Assembly (NCBI GenBank): GCA_018894105.1
Contig: CM032118.1
Span: forward strand, 33,336,690-33,400,689
Reading direction: 5' to 3'
Origin: Jacaranda mimosifolia
Taxonomy: Eukaryota; Streptophyta; Magnoliopsida; Lamiales; Bignoniaceae
DNA: 64,000 nt
Below the pieces are notes generated by a model that made no database searches, was not told the origin of the DNA, and saw only the letters and a program-made list of their open reading frames with translations. The position numbers and the translations under genes were made by a program. Positions within the stretch are counted from its first letter, which is position 1. The number at the start of each line of letters is the position of its first letter. Shown piece after piece: positions 22,437-33,572 of the stretch.

Positions 22437-25400
22437 TGCAACGCCCCCATTCGGGATAGCATCTAAGCTAAGGTGCCACTCAATTCAGACTTAAATCTCA
22501 TCCATAATTCAAACAATAGGCCCATCAGAATTTTTTTCAAAATTATCAAAGACAGCAACAAGGCTTCAACCTAAGCAAATCCTAATGAAAGTACAAATTA
22601 CAAGCCATGACAAATCCCATCATTCATCATTTGATACGTACTACAAACCATAAGTTCAAGTCTTGACATATTACAACATCTCCAAGTTTCAACGTAACAT
22701 AAAAGTGATTCGTACACATGTCTAAACACATGTTCTATTACAAAACGTATATACTTCAATCCAAGCCTAAAGTTTATCTTCATCACCTATTCCTGTATAA
22801 GAGAATCAATGAAATACAGAGGGGGAGGGGTAGGTAAGTCCAAAGGATTTAGTGAAGGATTATCGTAATAGTAAGCATTAGGATTCTGTCAAGGAAGAAT
22901 CAAATCAATAGATTAACATTTAACAATCAAAACAATAGCATGTCAAGTGATTACAGTCAAGATATAATTAGGTAAAACAGATTAGATTACATGCAAATAG
23001 GATACAGTTAAGCAAAACAGACGTTATAAAATTCAAGGTTATCAGTAAGTACTAGCTCAAGAGTTGTGGGCGTCAGCTCGAATGACCTGGGATCATCTCG
23101 ATCGGATTAGTTTAGGAGGAATGGTTCATCTCAACCAAATCAATTCGAGAAGAAATGCAGACGACTCTTCTGGCCTGGACAACAACCCAATCTAAACTAA
23201 GAAACTACACCATCATTGTTGCTCCATGAGCAGAATATAAACAATCAGGATATAATTAGAACGAAACAAACCCAAGTGTCATATGCAGTCCAACGGATCA
23301 GAACAGAACGTGCATATAAGATGTTCCTTATTCCAATTGAACAGTCAATCAGTCATACCTAAGCATGACAGCTTGGTAAATGATAGATGCACATGCAGAC
23401 CGTATGGCACATCAGTGATACCTAAGTAAGTGGCTTAGCGTATTGTTGACACCCAAGCGGGCTGCTTGGAGTGTCCCAGGAAATCTAAGCATTCCGCTAG
23501 GATTGGCACTCGGCCCAATAGTCTTCAAACATAGATCAAGAATCAAATAACAGATTACCAGCAAGGCAAAACACTGATAGATAAGTAGATAATCGAACAG
23601 TAATCGATGCAGAATGGTCAGATAACACGATAGCCAAATAACAGAATGAACAAATAATAAAGTAGTCAGATAATAGAACGAACAGATAACAGATAGTCAG
23701 ATAATAAACAAACAGATAAAAGAGCAGTCAAATAATAGAACAAAAGGATAAAAGATAGTTAGATAACGGAACGAATGGATAAAAGATGAGATGTTCTAAG
23801 GTGTTTTTCAGTCAGAACAAGACATATCAAGAAACAGGCTGTAGAGCAATACAGATAACAAGCAAGAGTTCTAGGCGCCAGAACAAACATAATTCAGAAT
23901 CGATAACAAATGATAACCTACACGGGGTAAACATATTAGACAATAAATAACAATCGAGAACTCAAACAATTCTCATATTTCAATAAAACAGATACAGTAT
24001 AGAAATAAGAACCCTCACGGGGGTTTATCATAATAACAAATAAGTATGAGAAAGGACCAAATTGGCAGACCCTCAGAGGGGTCATTCCATAAGAAAATAT
24101 AAGTATAAGAAGTGCGAGGTTGGCAGACCCTCACCTTTGTAGTTCTCATATATACCAACCACAGTCAGCAACACTACTGGTTTACAGGACCCACTTTGTC
24201 GTCACCTAAACAAAAGGGTATTTAACATTACAATCCTCATTTGATTCTTAATATGCATAATTAAACTATTAATAGTCCCCAAAACCTCTAATTAACCAAC
24301 TAATACAATCATCAGGATCCGATCAAATCTATCGGTACGAGGTATGTTAATTAAGATTATTACTATAGAAATAATTACGAAATTATTTCGATCCTAATAA
24401 CAGAATGTAAGCTAGCCTTTGAACAATATAATTATCCTCATACATTGTCCCAAATTAACAACAGTCCATTTAACAACATTATCCTCAATATCAATACTTA
24501 GATCCTAAATATATATAAAATCCTCGAGTTAGGGTTTAATCCTTTAATAAACTTTAATTAATCCAAGTTACCACATAGTGCTATATATTTGGGCCCACTA
24601 CACATGTACATATATATATATATCCAAGCATGAGGTATATGTCTAACTTCATATCTCACATCCTCAATTGACATATTACAAGATTTGTGGGAGAAATAGT
24701 AAAATATACATGTATATGTACATATATATATATATATTCCAATATCATTCCCAACTTCCAACACAAGATGTGATTGTGGAGTTTCTAGAATCACAAACCA
24801 AGCACATGAATGCAATCGTCGCTTCAAGGAGGCAAAACTGTCTCTCTGCTGCCACCATTTGCAGTCGCCGAAAAATTCAACGCCGCCACCTGGAGATGTC
24901 TCTCACTAAGAGCTATCCAACGCTCAGCTTAGTTTTCCATTTATCCATTGGAAAAGGTCTCAAATGTCACCCTAAAGACTCAAAACCATCTTGCTTTGTC
25001 GTGAGGTTTCCGTCGATGTTTGCCCTCGTCGACGCATCGATTGGTCACGTAGTGGCACCACCTTATTTCTCTAACTGCGGGATGTCAAAAATGCTGCCCA
25101 AAACCTCAGTTGGCTAGCGTCCGCCATGCCCGTCGAAAGTGGGTTTCTCGAGCTTTCGATTCTGGTGGTCTACCGCCTAGAACGTCACTTGCAAGGTGTC
25201 GGACAATTGCTGGTGAAGTAAGGAAAAAGATAAACAAATGGCTTTAGGGAAAGGGCTCACCGCAAAAGAAATCACTAATGGGAATGAGGTGGTTGGTCTC
25301 GGTGAAGAAGAAGAAGAAGAAGAAATGGGGAAGAAAAATGAAAATAGTATATTTATATAATCAAATTTTCCTAAATCACATATTGGCCCCAAAAGTTCTC

Positions 25401-25690
25401 TCCAGTTAGCAATTAAGTCCTCCAAAAATTTCCCATTCCTCAATTCAATCCCTAACAGAGTGAATGCTTCATTTTGACCCCCTTTGACCTAAAATATTAT
25501 CCATGTAAACCCCAAAACTTTGAAATTGTGGTCAAATCAAGTCTTGTTTAATTCCATTTTGACCCCAAAACTTTCAAAATTTTTACAATCAAGTCCTTTA
25601 TTATTAAATCTGAGCCCTAAAATTCAATTAACTTAAAATCTTATTTCTAAATTCCTATTTTCCAAGATATCAAATTTCAAGGGTGTTACA
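22437..25690 (-). repeat. 3' LTR of element C
   Basis: Left end TGCAACGCCCCCATTCGGG, right end AAGGGTGTTACA. It contains tandem AGATAA-rich repeats (23620-23800), CCAAGC..GCTTGG and CCTAAG..CTTAG hairpin-like words (23355-23470), and CCCTCAC palindromes (24010-24130). Confidence 0.9.
23620..23800. repeat. AGATAA-rich tandem repeats in LTR of element C
   Basis: Degenerate units of about 30 bp of the form GTCAGATAATAGAACGAACA. The homologous array in the other LTR is at 31400-31560. Confidence 0.75.
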
Positions 25691-25705
25691 CTTGTCCTCC
25701 CTATC
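25691..25705 (-). promoter_or_regulatory. Polypurine tract of element C
   Basis: The minus strand reads GATAGGGAGGACAAG immediately before the TG of the 3' LTR, the expected plus-strand primer position. Confidence 0.65.
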
Positions 25706-26140
25706 TAGTCCCAAATTCTCATCTTCGATTGGATGAACTGTGATTAACACTAGCACACATAACATTCTTGTTCCTCGTTGCCTCAATCACATGTTATTTC
25801 AATACTTAAAATATTCTTCATTTCAGTCCTCATAGAGTGCATGCTCTTATTTAAAAGACCATAAATCCATTATAGTAAACAATTAACATCATCACAAGTT
25901 GACACTTACATAATATTTGCATTAAAGAGTAGTCAAGTTCAAACTTAACATGTTAGCCTTCACAACGAGTCATAAATTCCCAACAGCTAGATACAGATTC
26001 AAAAAAACTTAAACACACTAGGTATAGACATAACCTATATGGTTGTTGCCCCTTAGACTCCATCTGGGATATGAAGCCAAAATATACAGTGTTGGATTCT
26101 TTTCTGTCAATTAAGAACTTAGACAGAACCTTCAGCCACC

Positions 26141-28762
26141 TATTTTCCTCTCCCTACAGGTGTTTGGCCTTTCCGTCTAGGGAAATCTCTCACAAAGTGC
26201 TGGTCGCTACCACAACCCACACATCTGCCATGTTTTCTCCAACAGCTAGACTCTTCATGGCCAAATTCCCCACAGAATTCACATGTCATTCTTGGCGTCC
26301 CAGATTGAAGCTTCAATCATTTCCTACCTGAAATAATTTCCTTATCGACAATGATTTTAAGTTTAAACATTGTCCCTCGTTTATCCTTTCCCTCATTCGT
26401 ATATACCTCAAGATGCTCTTGTTCCACCTTCAAGACTTTCCCTAAGACTTCCTCAAAGTTAAACTATATGGAAGGCATAAGGGCTTGTCGTATTTCTGAT
26501 CTTAATCCTTTAACAAATTTCTCAATTACATCCTTTTTTTCTCTATAATTGTAGGGTATACCGAATTAATCTACTGAATCTGGCTTTATACTACCACACT
26601 ATAATATCCTCTTAGGTAAGATTCTCAAATTCTTATTTTTGGGGGCATTTCGTACTTCTCATGGTATGAACCTATCCATAAATTCCCATACGAAGTTGTC
26701 CCAGGTACAAGGCACCCTCTTATATTCCCATTGTTTTCTTACCAAGGTCCACCATTGACTTGCAACTCATTCTAACGGGTAGATGGAAAGAATAAGTTTG
26801 AGGTCATTTGGGTAACCCAATATCTAAAAAATATCTTCAATCTCCCTAATCTAAGCTTCTAACTTTTGGTGATCCGATTCACCCGTAAACATTGGGGGAT
26901 GGAACTTAAGGAAATGTGTTGGGCTAATAATAATTTACCCCCATGTGAAATATTAAATGTTCAAAACACCCTCCTGTGAAAAATAAACGTACAAAAAAAC
27001 ACCTTGTCATTTTTAAAACTATGCAACGAATCCCCTGAGAGCATGGGTGTAGAACATGTGCCTATGCGTGCATCTGAGCTTAAATTTTTGCATACAAAAA
27101 GATAATTACCCTTATTCATCAACCATTGGATCTCCTTTTAAAAAATCAACGATTTAGATAAAATCATGTTATATTTTTTAAAATATATATAAAAAACATA
27201 AATATATATACATAATATAATATATTATCATATATATAATGTGTATATATTATATATACAAATGTATATATATACATATTATCATTTATATATATATACA
27301 ACTATATATATATACAAATGACTACAACTAGCAACCGACAACCACTGTCGACAACTGACAATAATATTAAAAAAAATCAAAAGTAGATGGCAGCCGTTGG
27401 CCCCCATCAACATAGCCACCATGGCTACATTAGCCATGGTGGCCAGTGGCCGGATCTAGCCTAATTTAGCCACAATGTTGCCATGGCACTGTAAGGTTTG
27501 GGGAGATGGGATGGGGTGGGTAGATGGGTGGGTAGGATTTTGTAATATATATATATATATATTACGTTATATGTATTATTTATTATTATATTTATTATCA
27601 TATATATGATAATAAATATATAAATATAACTATCTTATAAAAAATATATATGTATATAAATATATTATATATTTTCATAAATATATAAAATATTTAATTT
27701 GAAATAGATAATTAGAAAAAATAGATAAATTTATATAAAGATGATGTTATTAAATAATTATATATAGTATCACTATATATATATACAACAATAACATCAT
27801 ATATACTAATATATATGTAAAAATATCTTATCAAAAAAATATATGTATATAAATATATTATATATTTTAATAAATATATATAATATTTAATTTGGAATGA
27901 ATAATTAGAAAGAAAAAATATATAAATATAAGTTATTTAAATTTTATAGATAAATTTATATATCTGTGTATATATATATTATATATGTATTCAAGTATAA
28001 ATAAAAAAATATGTTATATATTTTTATTAAATTTAAATTTTATTTACTTTGGAATGAATTAATAGAAAGAAAGATTAATATAAATGCTAAGGTAAAAATA
28101 AAAGTGATTTTAATTTTATAAATAAATTTATACATGTATAAAATGAGAATATCTGAAATAATAAGAAATGCGAAGTAGTAATAAATTTATATATATGTAT
28201 CAAATGAGAAATATATGAAATCATGGAAAAAGAGAGAAATGAGAAATAAAAAGAAAAGAAAAGAATGAAAGAAAAGGAAAAAAATGATAATAAAAGGTTA
28301 TTTAAATTGAATTAAAAATATATTAAATGATTAAGGGTAAATTAGTCTTTTCCTATAAAAATTATGTTAGATGGGCAGCAAATGAGAAGGAATGGGCAAT
28401 GAGCATGGTTTTAAAAATGACAAAGTGGTATTTTGCATGTTTGTTTTTCACAAGGGATGTGCTGAACAATTCATATTTCATAGGGGGGTAAATTATTATT
28501 AGCCCAAATGTCCTAGAGTTCCAAACTTCACAGGCTCTTCGCTTCCCTCAGGGCTATCCATCTGACCTTGCTGCTGATGCGATTGCGAGAATTTCGGCTG
28601 CATTGCACTCATCTGCTCTATAACCTCTTCCCTTGCTGGTAAATGTATCTGTGGTTCTCGTGCCCTTTGCTCAACATATATTGAGCATCTTCATTCTGAG
28701 GTATCCTCTTCTAGACTTTCTCGACCAAGGGAATGCATTGGGGTTAGTTTTGGTGAGGCCAT
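26141..28762 (-). pseudogene. gag of element C, split by a Mutator-like insert
   Basis: This is a Ty3/gypsy gag, the particle protein. The start ATG at 28760-28762 opens MASPKLTPMHSLGRESLEED. The first part ends near VKFGTLGHL where the insert 26921-28505 begins; it resumes with LKFHPPMFTGESDHQKLEA. The core includes IREIEDIF, LGYPNDLKL, VASQWW and WDNFVWEFMDRF, then zinc knuckle CEFCGEFGHEESSC (intact CCHC), and a second knuckle CVGCGSDQHFVRDF whose last Cys is Phe. It stops at 26141-26143. About 340 codons without the insert. Several stops are C-to-T type, for example SE-TGA-RC and LEA-TAG-IREI. No pol follows. Confidence 0.85.
26921..28505. mobile_element. Mutator-like non-autonomous element with about 105-bp terminal inverted repeats
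   Basis: Both ends start GGGCTAATAATAATTTACCC and remain alignable for about 105 bp (left to about 27027, right from about 28400). Flanks AAATGTGTT (26912-26920) and AAATGTCCT (28506-28514) match at 7 of 9 positions, fitting a mutated 9-bp target duplication. The interior is AT-rich (27180-28350) with a small GC-rich patch at 27380-27540. No transposase coding. Inserted inside gag of element C. Confidence 0.82.
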
Positions 28763-29127
28763 CAACTCTTCCAAGCTTCCAAAATGAAAGAAAGAGAAGA
28801 AGTTTAACAAAATTAGATAAACTCATGACAATAAAAATCTGTTATCTAATATCCAAGGATAAAATTCAATTATATATAATAAGTTAGCATCAACAAGGAT
28901 ACATGAGCATGTACAGAGTCAAAGTTTCCAAAGTTAACTGACCGACTATATGCCCCTCGTAATCAAAATGATAAAGTTGCTATCAAGTTATCCCCTATAC
29001 ATCTAGGCATCCCTTTATCCTTGGATATTTCCACAACCACATTATCATTCGATGATTCATCGGCTAGCAACTCCCTATGGGATCCTCTTCAGGATTCTCA
29101 TTGTTCTCTAGATCCTCTCTAAAAGCT

Positions 29128-29680
29128 CTACATGGTCTCTAATAGGTATCTCCTCAATGTGAACACCATGTCAATGCCCTGGCTCATGAAAAGGCGAGCC
29201 CTAGATGGTCCTATGTCGGTATCAATCTCTATACCAACTCTGATAACCTGATCGATGGCATGGCCATAATGATCTATCATCCTCCTAATCTCATCCATCG
29301 CTATGTGGGTCATATCTAATGATCGCCTATGGTCAGAGTCCAATGCTTGAAAATTCTCCTCCATCTGAGCTCTAATGGCACGGAGTTCTTCAACCTGATT
29401 TTGCAATCCTCATACGGATCTCCTTTCTCTCCACACTCTCCACTACTCCTTACCCCAAGTACTGATTTTAAATGACTTGACTCTGCCTTTCTATCTATTA
29501 AAGCCCTATGCATATCATGCAGCTTCTCCTCAAGACCTTAGCATAATCACAGAAGGTTTTCCTTTTCCTCTTTTAGGACATCATTCTCGTTCTTCAAATC
29601 TTCCATGCTATCCTCGTCCACTAGTCCCTTTACTTTAGTTATATGTTCATATGTCTAACATACCAAAAGTAAGAGGTTAT
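29128..29680 (-). pseudogene. Coiled-coil-coding leader region upstream of gag in element C
   Basis: This is not a recognised retrotransposon protein. In one minus-strand frame it reads MEDLKNENDVLKEEKENLL then LEEKLHDMHRALIDRKAESS (about 29460-29610). In the next frame it reads MQNQVEELRAIRAQMEENFQ, SDHRRSLDMTHIAMDEIRRM, ending LFMSQGIDMVFTLRRYLLETM (29128-29406). The Leu/Glu/Lys heptad-like spacing suggests a coiled coil. One frameshift near 29400 separates the halves, and two stops occur upstream. It lies between the primer site (30212) and the gag start (28762). It may be an extra ORF carried by the family or a captured host exon; I cannot tell which. Confidence 0.5.
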
Positions 29681-30211
29681 ACAATAATTGTCCAACTCGG
29701 TCATAACCCGTCATTTCCTTAATACCAAGCCTTATCCCAAAAGTTCATGTCTCATTCAATTCTACGTTCAATTCCACAATCAAACTTTGTATTTTCCTAC
29801 CCCAATATCCACATTTCAAGAATCAATCCCTACATAGCTTAGATATCCCTTAACTTAAGTGTTTACATCCTAGATGATTCCCAATTCAAGCTTAATCTCA
29901 AGTAAGTCCATCAACTCTAACTCCTCCAAACATCCAAGAATAAAAGAAGGAGAATAATTAGATGAAAGTAAACCAAACTCATAAATGTACAAGTCTTAAT
30001 CATTCTACAATATCAACAAGATCCCAAAGATATCCTGCAGTACATAAATTCATCTCACTAACATCAACTGATCAAATTCATCTTAAATCCTTGAATCACA
30101 CATGAACTTCACAATACGTAATATACTTAACTTCATGCTCAAACTAACATATACAAAAGGTCAGTCACGAATCCCAATGATACCCAAATGCCTAGGTCAT
30201 CGACAAACTAA

Positions 30212-30224
30212 GGCTCCGATACCA
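30212..30224 (-). promoter_or_regulatory. Primer-binding site of element C (initiator tRNA-Met type)
   Basis: The minus strand reads TGGTATCGGAGCC, four bases after the 5' LTR. The plant initiator-Met form is TGGTATCAGAGCC; one base differs. Confidence 0.85.
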
Positions 30225-30228
30225 CCTC

Positions 30229-33200
30229 TATAGCACCTCCACTCGGGATAGTAACTAAGATAAGGCGCCACTCAATTCAGACTTAAATCTCATCCATAAT
30301 TCAAACAATAGGCCCATAAGAATTTTTTTCAAAATTATCAAAGATAGCAACAAGGCTTCAACCTAAGCAATTCTTAACGAAAGTACAAATTACATTCCAT
30401 GACAAATCCCATCATTCATCCGTTCATACGTACTACAAACCATAAGTGCAAGTCTTGACATATCACAACATCTCCAAGTTTCAACTTAAAATAAAAGTGA
30501 TACATACATCAGTCTAAACACCTGTTCTATTACAAAACGTATATACTTCAACCCAAGCCTGAAGTTCATCTTCATCACCTATTCCCATCTGAGAAGATCA
30601 TTAAAATACGAAGGGGGTTAGTCCAAAGGACTTAATGAGGGATAATTGTAAAAGTAAGCAGTAGGGATCTATCGAAGAAGAATGAACTCAACAGATTAAC
30701 ATTTAACAATCTAAACAATAGCATATCAAGTGATTACAATCAGGTAAAATAGATCAGATTACAAGCAGTCAGGATACAGTTAGGCAAAACAGATGTTATC
30801 GAATTCAAGGTTATCAGTAGGTACCAGCTCGAGAGTTGTGGCTATTAACTTGAATGGCCTGAGATCGTCTCGATCGAGTCAGTTCGAGAGGAATGGTCTA
30901 TCCTAATCGAATCAATTCGGAAGGAAATGTAGAGCTCGTCAGGCCTAGACAATAGCCCAATCTAGACCAAGAAACTACATCATCCTTGTTGCACCACAAG
31001 CAGAATACAAACAATCAGGATATAATTAGAATGAAACAAACCTAAGTGTCATATTTAGTCTAACGAATCAGAACAGAATGTGTATATAAGATGTTCCTTA
31101 TTCCAATCGGACAGCTAATCAATCATACCTAAGTGTGACAACTTAGTACATAGTGGATGCCCATATAGACCGTATGGTGCATCGGTAATACCTAAGTAAG
31201 CGGCTTAGCATATCATGGATACCTAAGTGGGCGGCTTAGCGTATCGCTAACACCCAAGCGAGCTGCTTGGCGCATCCCAAGAATTCTAAGCATTCCGCTA
31301 GGATTGGCACTCGGCCCAATAGTCTATATCAAGAATCAAATAACGGATTGCCAGCAAGGCAAAATACTGATAGATAAATAGATAACCAAACAGTAAGTGA
31401 TGCAGAACAATCAAATAACATGACAGTCAGATAACAGAACAAATAGATAACAGAGCAGTCAGATAATAGGATGAATGGATAATAGACAATCAGATAATAG
31501 AACGAACAGATAATAGAGTAGTGAAATAACAGAATGAACAGATAACAGACAAGATGTTCTAGGCTGTTCTTCAATTAGAACAAAACATATCAAGAAACAA
31601 GCAGTAGAGCAATACAGATAACAAGCAATAGTTCTAGGCGCCAAAACAGACATGATTCAAAATCGATAACAAACAATAACCCACATAGGGGTGAACATAT
31701 CAAATAACATATAACAATTGAGAACTTAAACAATTCTCATATTTCAACAAAACATAATACAGTATAGAAACAAGAACCCTCACAGGGGTTTATCACAATA
31801 ATAGATAAGTATGAGAAAGTGCCAGATTGGCAGACCCTCATAGGGGTTATTCCACAAAAACATATAAGTACAAGAAGTGCCAAGTTGGCAGACCCTCACC
31901 TTTGTAGTTCTCAGATATAGCAACCCTACTGTTCGGCAGGACCAACTTCGTTGTCACCTAAACAAAAGGGTATTTACCATTGCAATCCTTCTTTGATTCT
32001 TAATATGCATAATTAAACTATTAACAGTTCCCCAAAACCTCTAATTAGCCAACTAATACAATAATCAGGATCTGATCAAACCTATCGGTACGAGGTATGC
32101 TAATTAAGATAATTACTATAGAAATAATTACGAAATTATTTCGATCCCAATAATAGAATGTAACCTAGCCCTTGAATCATATAATTATCCTCACACATCA
32201 TTCCAAATTAACAACAACAATCCATTTAATAAGATTATCATCAATGTCAATACTTAGGTCCCAAATATATATAAAATCCTCAAGTTAGGGTTTAATCCTT
32301 TAATAAACTTTAATTAATCCAAGTTACCACATAGTACTATACATATGGGCCTATTGTACATGTACACATATATATCCAAGCATGAGGTACATGTCCAACT
32401 TCATATATCACATCCTCAGTTGACATATTAGTAGATTGGTAGGAGAAATAGTATAATATACATCTACATATACATATATATATATTTCAATATCATTCCC
32501 AACTTCCAACACAAGATGCAATTATGGAGTTTCTAGAATCACAAACCAAGCACACGAGTGCAATCATCGCATCGAGGAGGCAAAATTGTATCTCCGCCGC
32601 TGTTGTCCACCATCGCCGAAAAATTCAACGCTGCCATCCAAAGATGCCTCTCGCCGAGAGCTATCCAACGCTTAGCTTGGTTTTATGTTTATCTTCCGAA
32701 AAAGGTCTCAAACGTCGCTCCAAAAACTCAAAACTACCTTGCTCCGCCACAAGGTCTCTGCCTATTTTCTCCTTCACCATTGCATGGATTGGTCATGTAG
32801 TGGCACCACATTGTTCCTCTAGCTGCGAGCTCTCAAAAATGCCACCCAGAAACATTGTTGGCCGTCGCTCCACCGACATCCACCATGCCCGTCGAAGGTG
32901 AGTTTCTCAGGCTTTCGATTTCGATGTTACGCTGCCTAGAATGCCTCGTGCGAGGTGTTGAATGGTTACTGTTGAAGTAGGGAAGAGGATAAATGAAGGG
33001 GTCTGGGGAAAGGGCTCGCCGGAAAAGAAATCACTGGTGGGAAATGGGTGGTTGGTCTCGGTGAAGAAGGAGAAGAAATGGGGATGAAAAATGAAAGTAG
33101 TATATTTATATAATTAACTTTACCTAAATTACAGATTGGCCCTAAAAGTTCCCTTCAGTCAGCAATTAAGTCCTCCAAAATTTCCCATTCCTCAATCCAG

Positions 33201-33425
33201 TCCCTAATTGAGTGAATGCCTCATTTTAACCCCTTTGACCCAAAATATTAGCCATGCAAACCCCAAAAATTTGAAATTATGGTCCAATCAAGTCTTGTTT
33301 AATTCCATTTTGACCCCAAAACTTTCAAAATTTTTGCAATCAAGTCCTTTATTATTAATTTCGAGCCCTAAAATCTTATTTCTAAATCTCTATTTTTTGA
33401 AATACCAAAATTTAGAGGTGTTACA
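30229..33425 (-). repeat. 5' LTR of element C
   Basis: The left end has decayed to TATAGCACCTCCACTCGGG (TG to TA); the right end is GAGGTGTTACA. 3197 bp, collinear with the 3' LTR, including the AGATAA-rich array (31400-31560) and CCCTCACAGGGG palindromes (31770-31900). Confidence 0.9.
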
Positions 33426-33572
33426 GGTTATATTAAAATAAAATATAAAAATAAAAAAACGACTGATGAAAAATTTTCAATTGAATTAAAAAACTCAAAA
33501 TTCTAAAAAATTGATATTTGGCCAAAATTGCGCAATTAGGATAAACACAAAACTGTGCTATATATAATAGCA

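Larger units (their letters stand above)
22437..33425 (-). mobile_element. Element C: full-length gag-only LTR retrotransposon (Tekay/Del-related), TSD GGTTA
   Basis: Bounded by GGTTA at 22432-22436 and 33426-33430. Two LTRs (22437-25690 and 30229-33425) surround 4.5 kb of internal DNA. On the minus strand this holds a primer site, a coiled-coil-coding leader, a gag pseudogene and a purine-rich tract, but no protease, RT, RNase H or integrase. It is inserted in Helitron-like unit 1. The two LTRs differ at roughly one base in ten by eye, so it is older than element F. Confidence 0.92.
13063..33572 (-). mobile_element. Helitron-like repeat unit 1 (interrupted by three LTR insertions)
   Basis: An AT-rich unit of about 2.8 kb after subtracting insertions. 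Read on the minus strand it ends in a perfect hairpin (GGTGCATCGCACC) and then GGGCCGTACCAG, a Helitron-like 3' end with CCAG in place of CTAG. Its body aligns by eye with units 2-4 (shared blocks such as AATAATTTATTTTA near the left end and GATAAGTTG near the right end). It lacks about 350-400 bp seen in unit 2 near 35560-35960. No Rep/helicase coding is visible. Inserts are at 13840-14560, 15430-18178, 18432-21699 and 22437-33425. Confidence 0.6.

Noticed and set aside
24668..25117. A 110-codon plus-strand open stretch present in both LTRs of element C (also 32524-32901), antisense to the element
   Set aside because: The two versions read alike at only about six residues in ten while the DNA is clearly more similar, so changes are not avoiding amino-acid replacement. 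It sits in a GC-richer part of the LTR where stops are rarer. Chance ORF.
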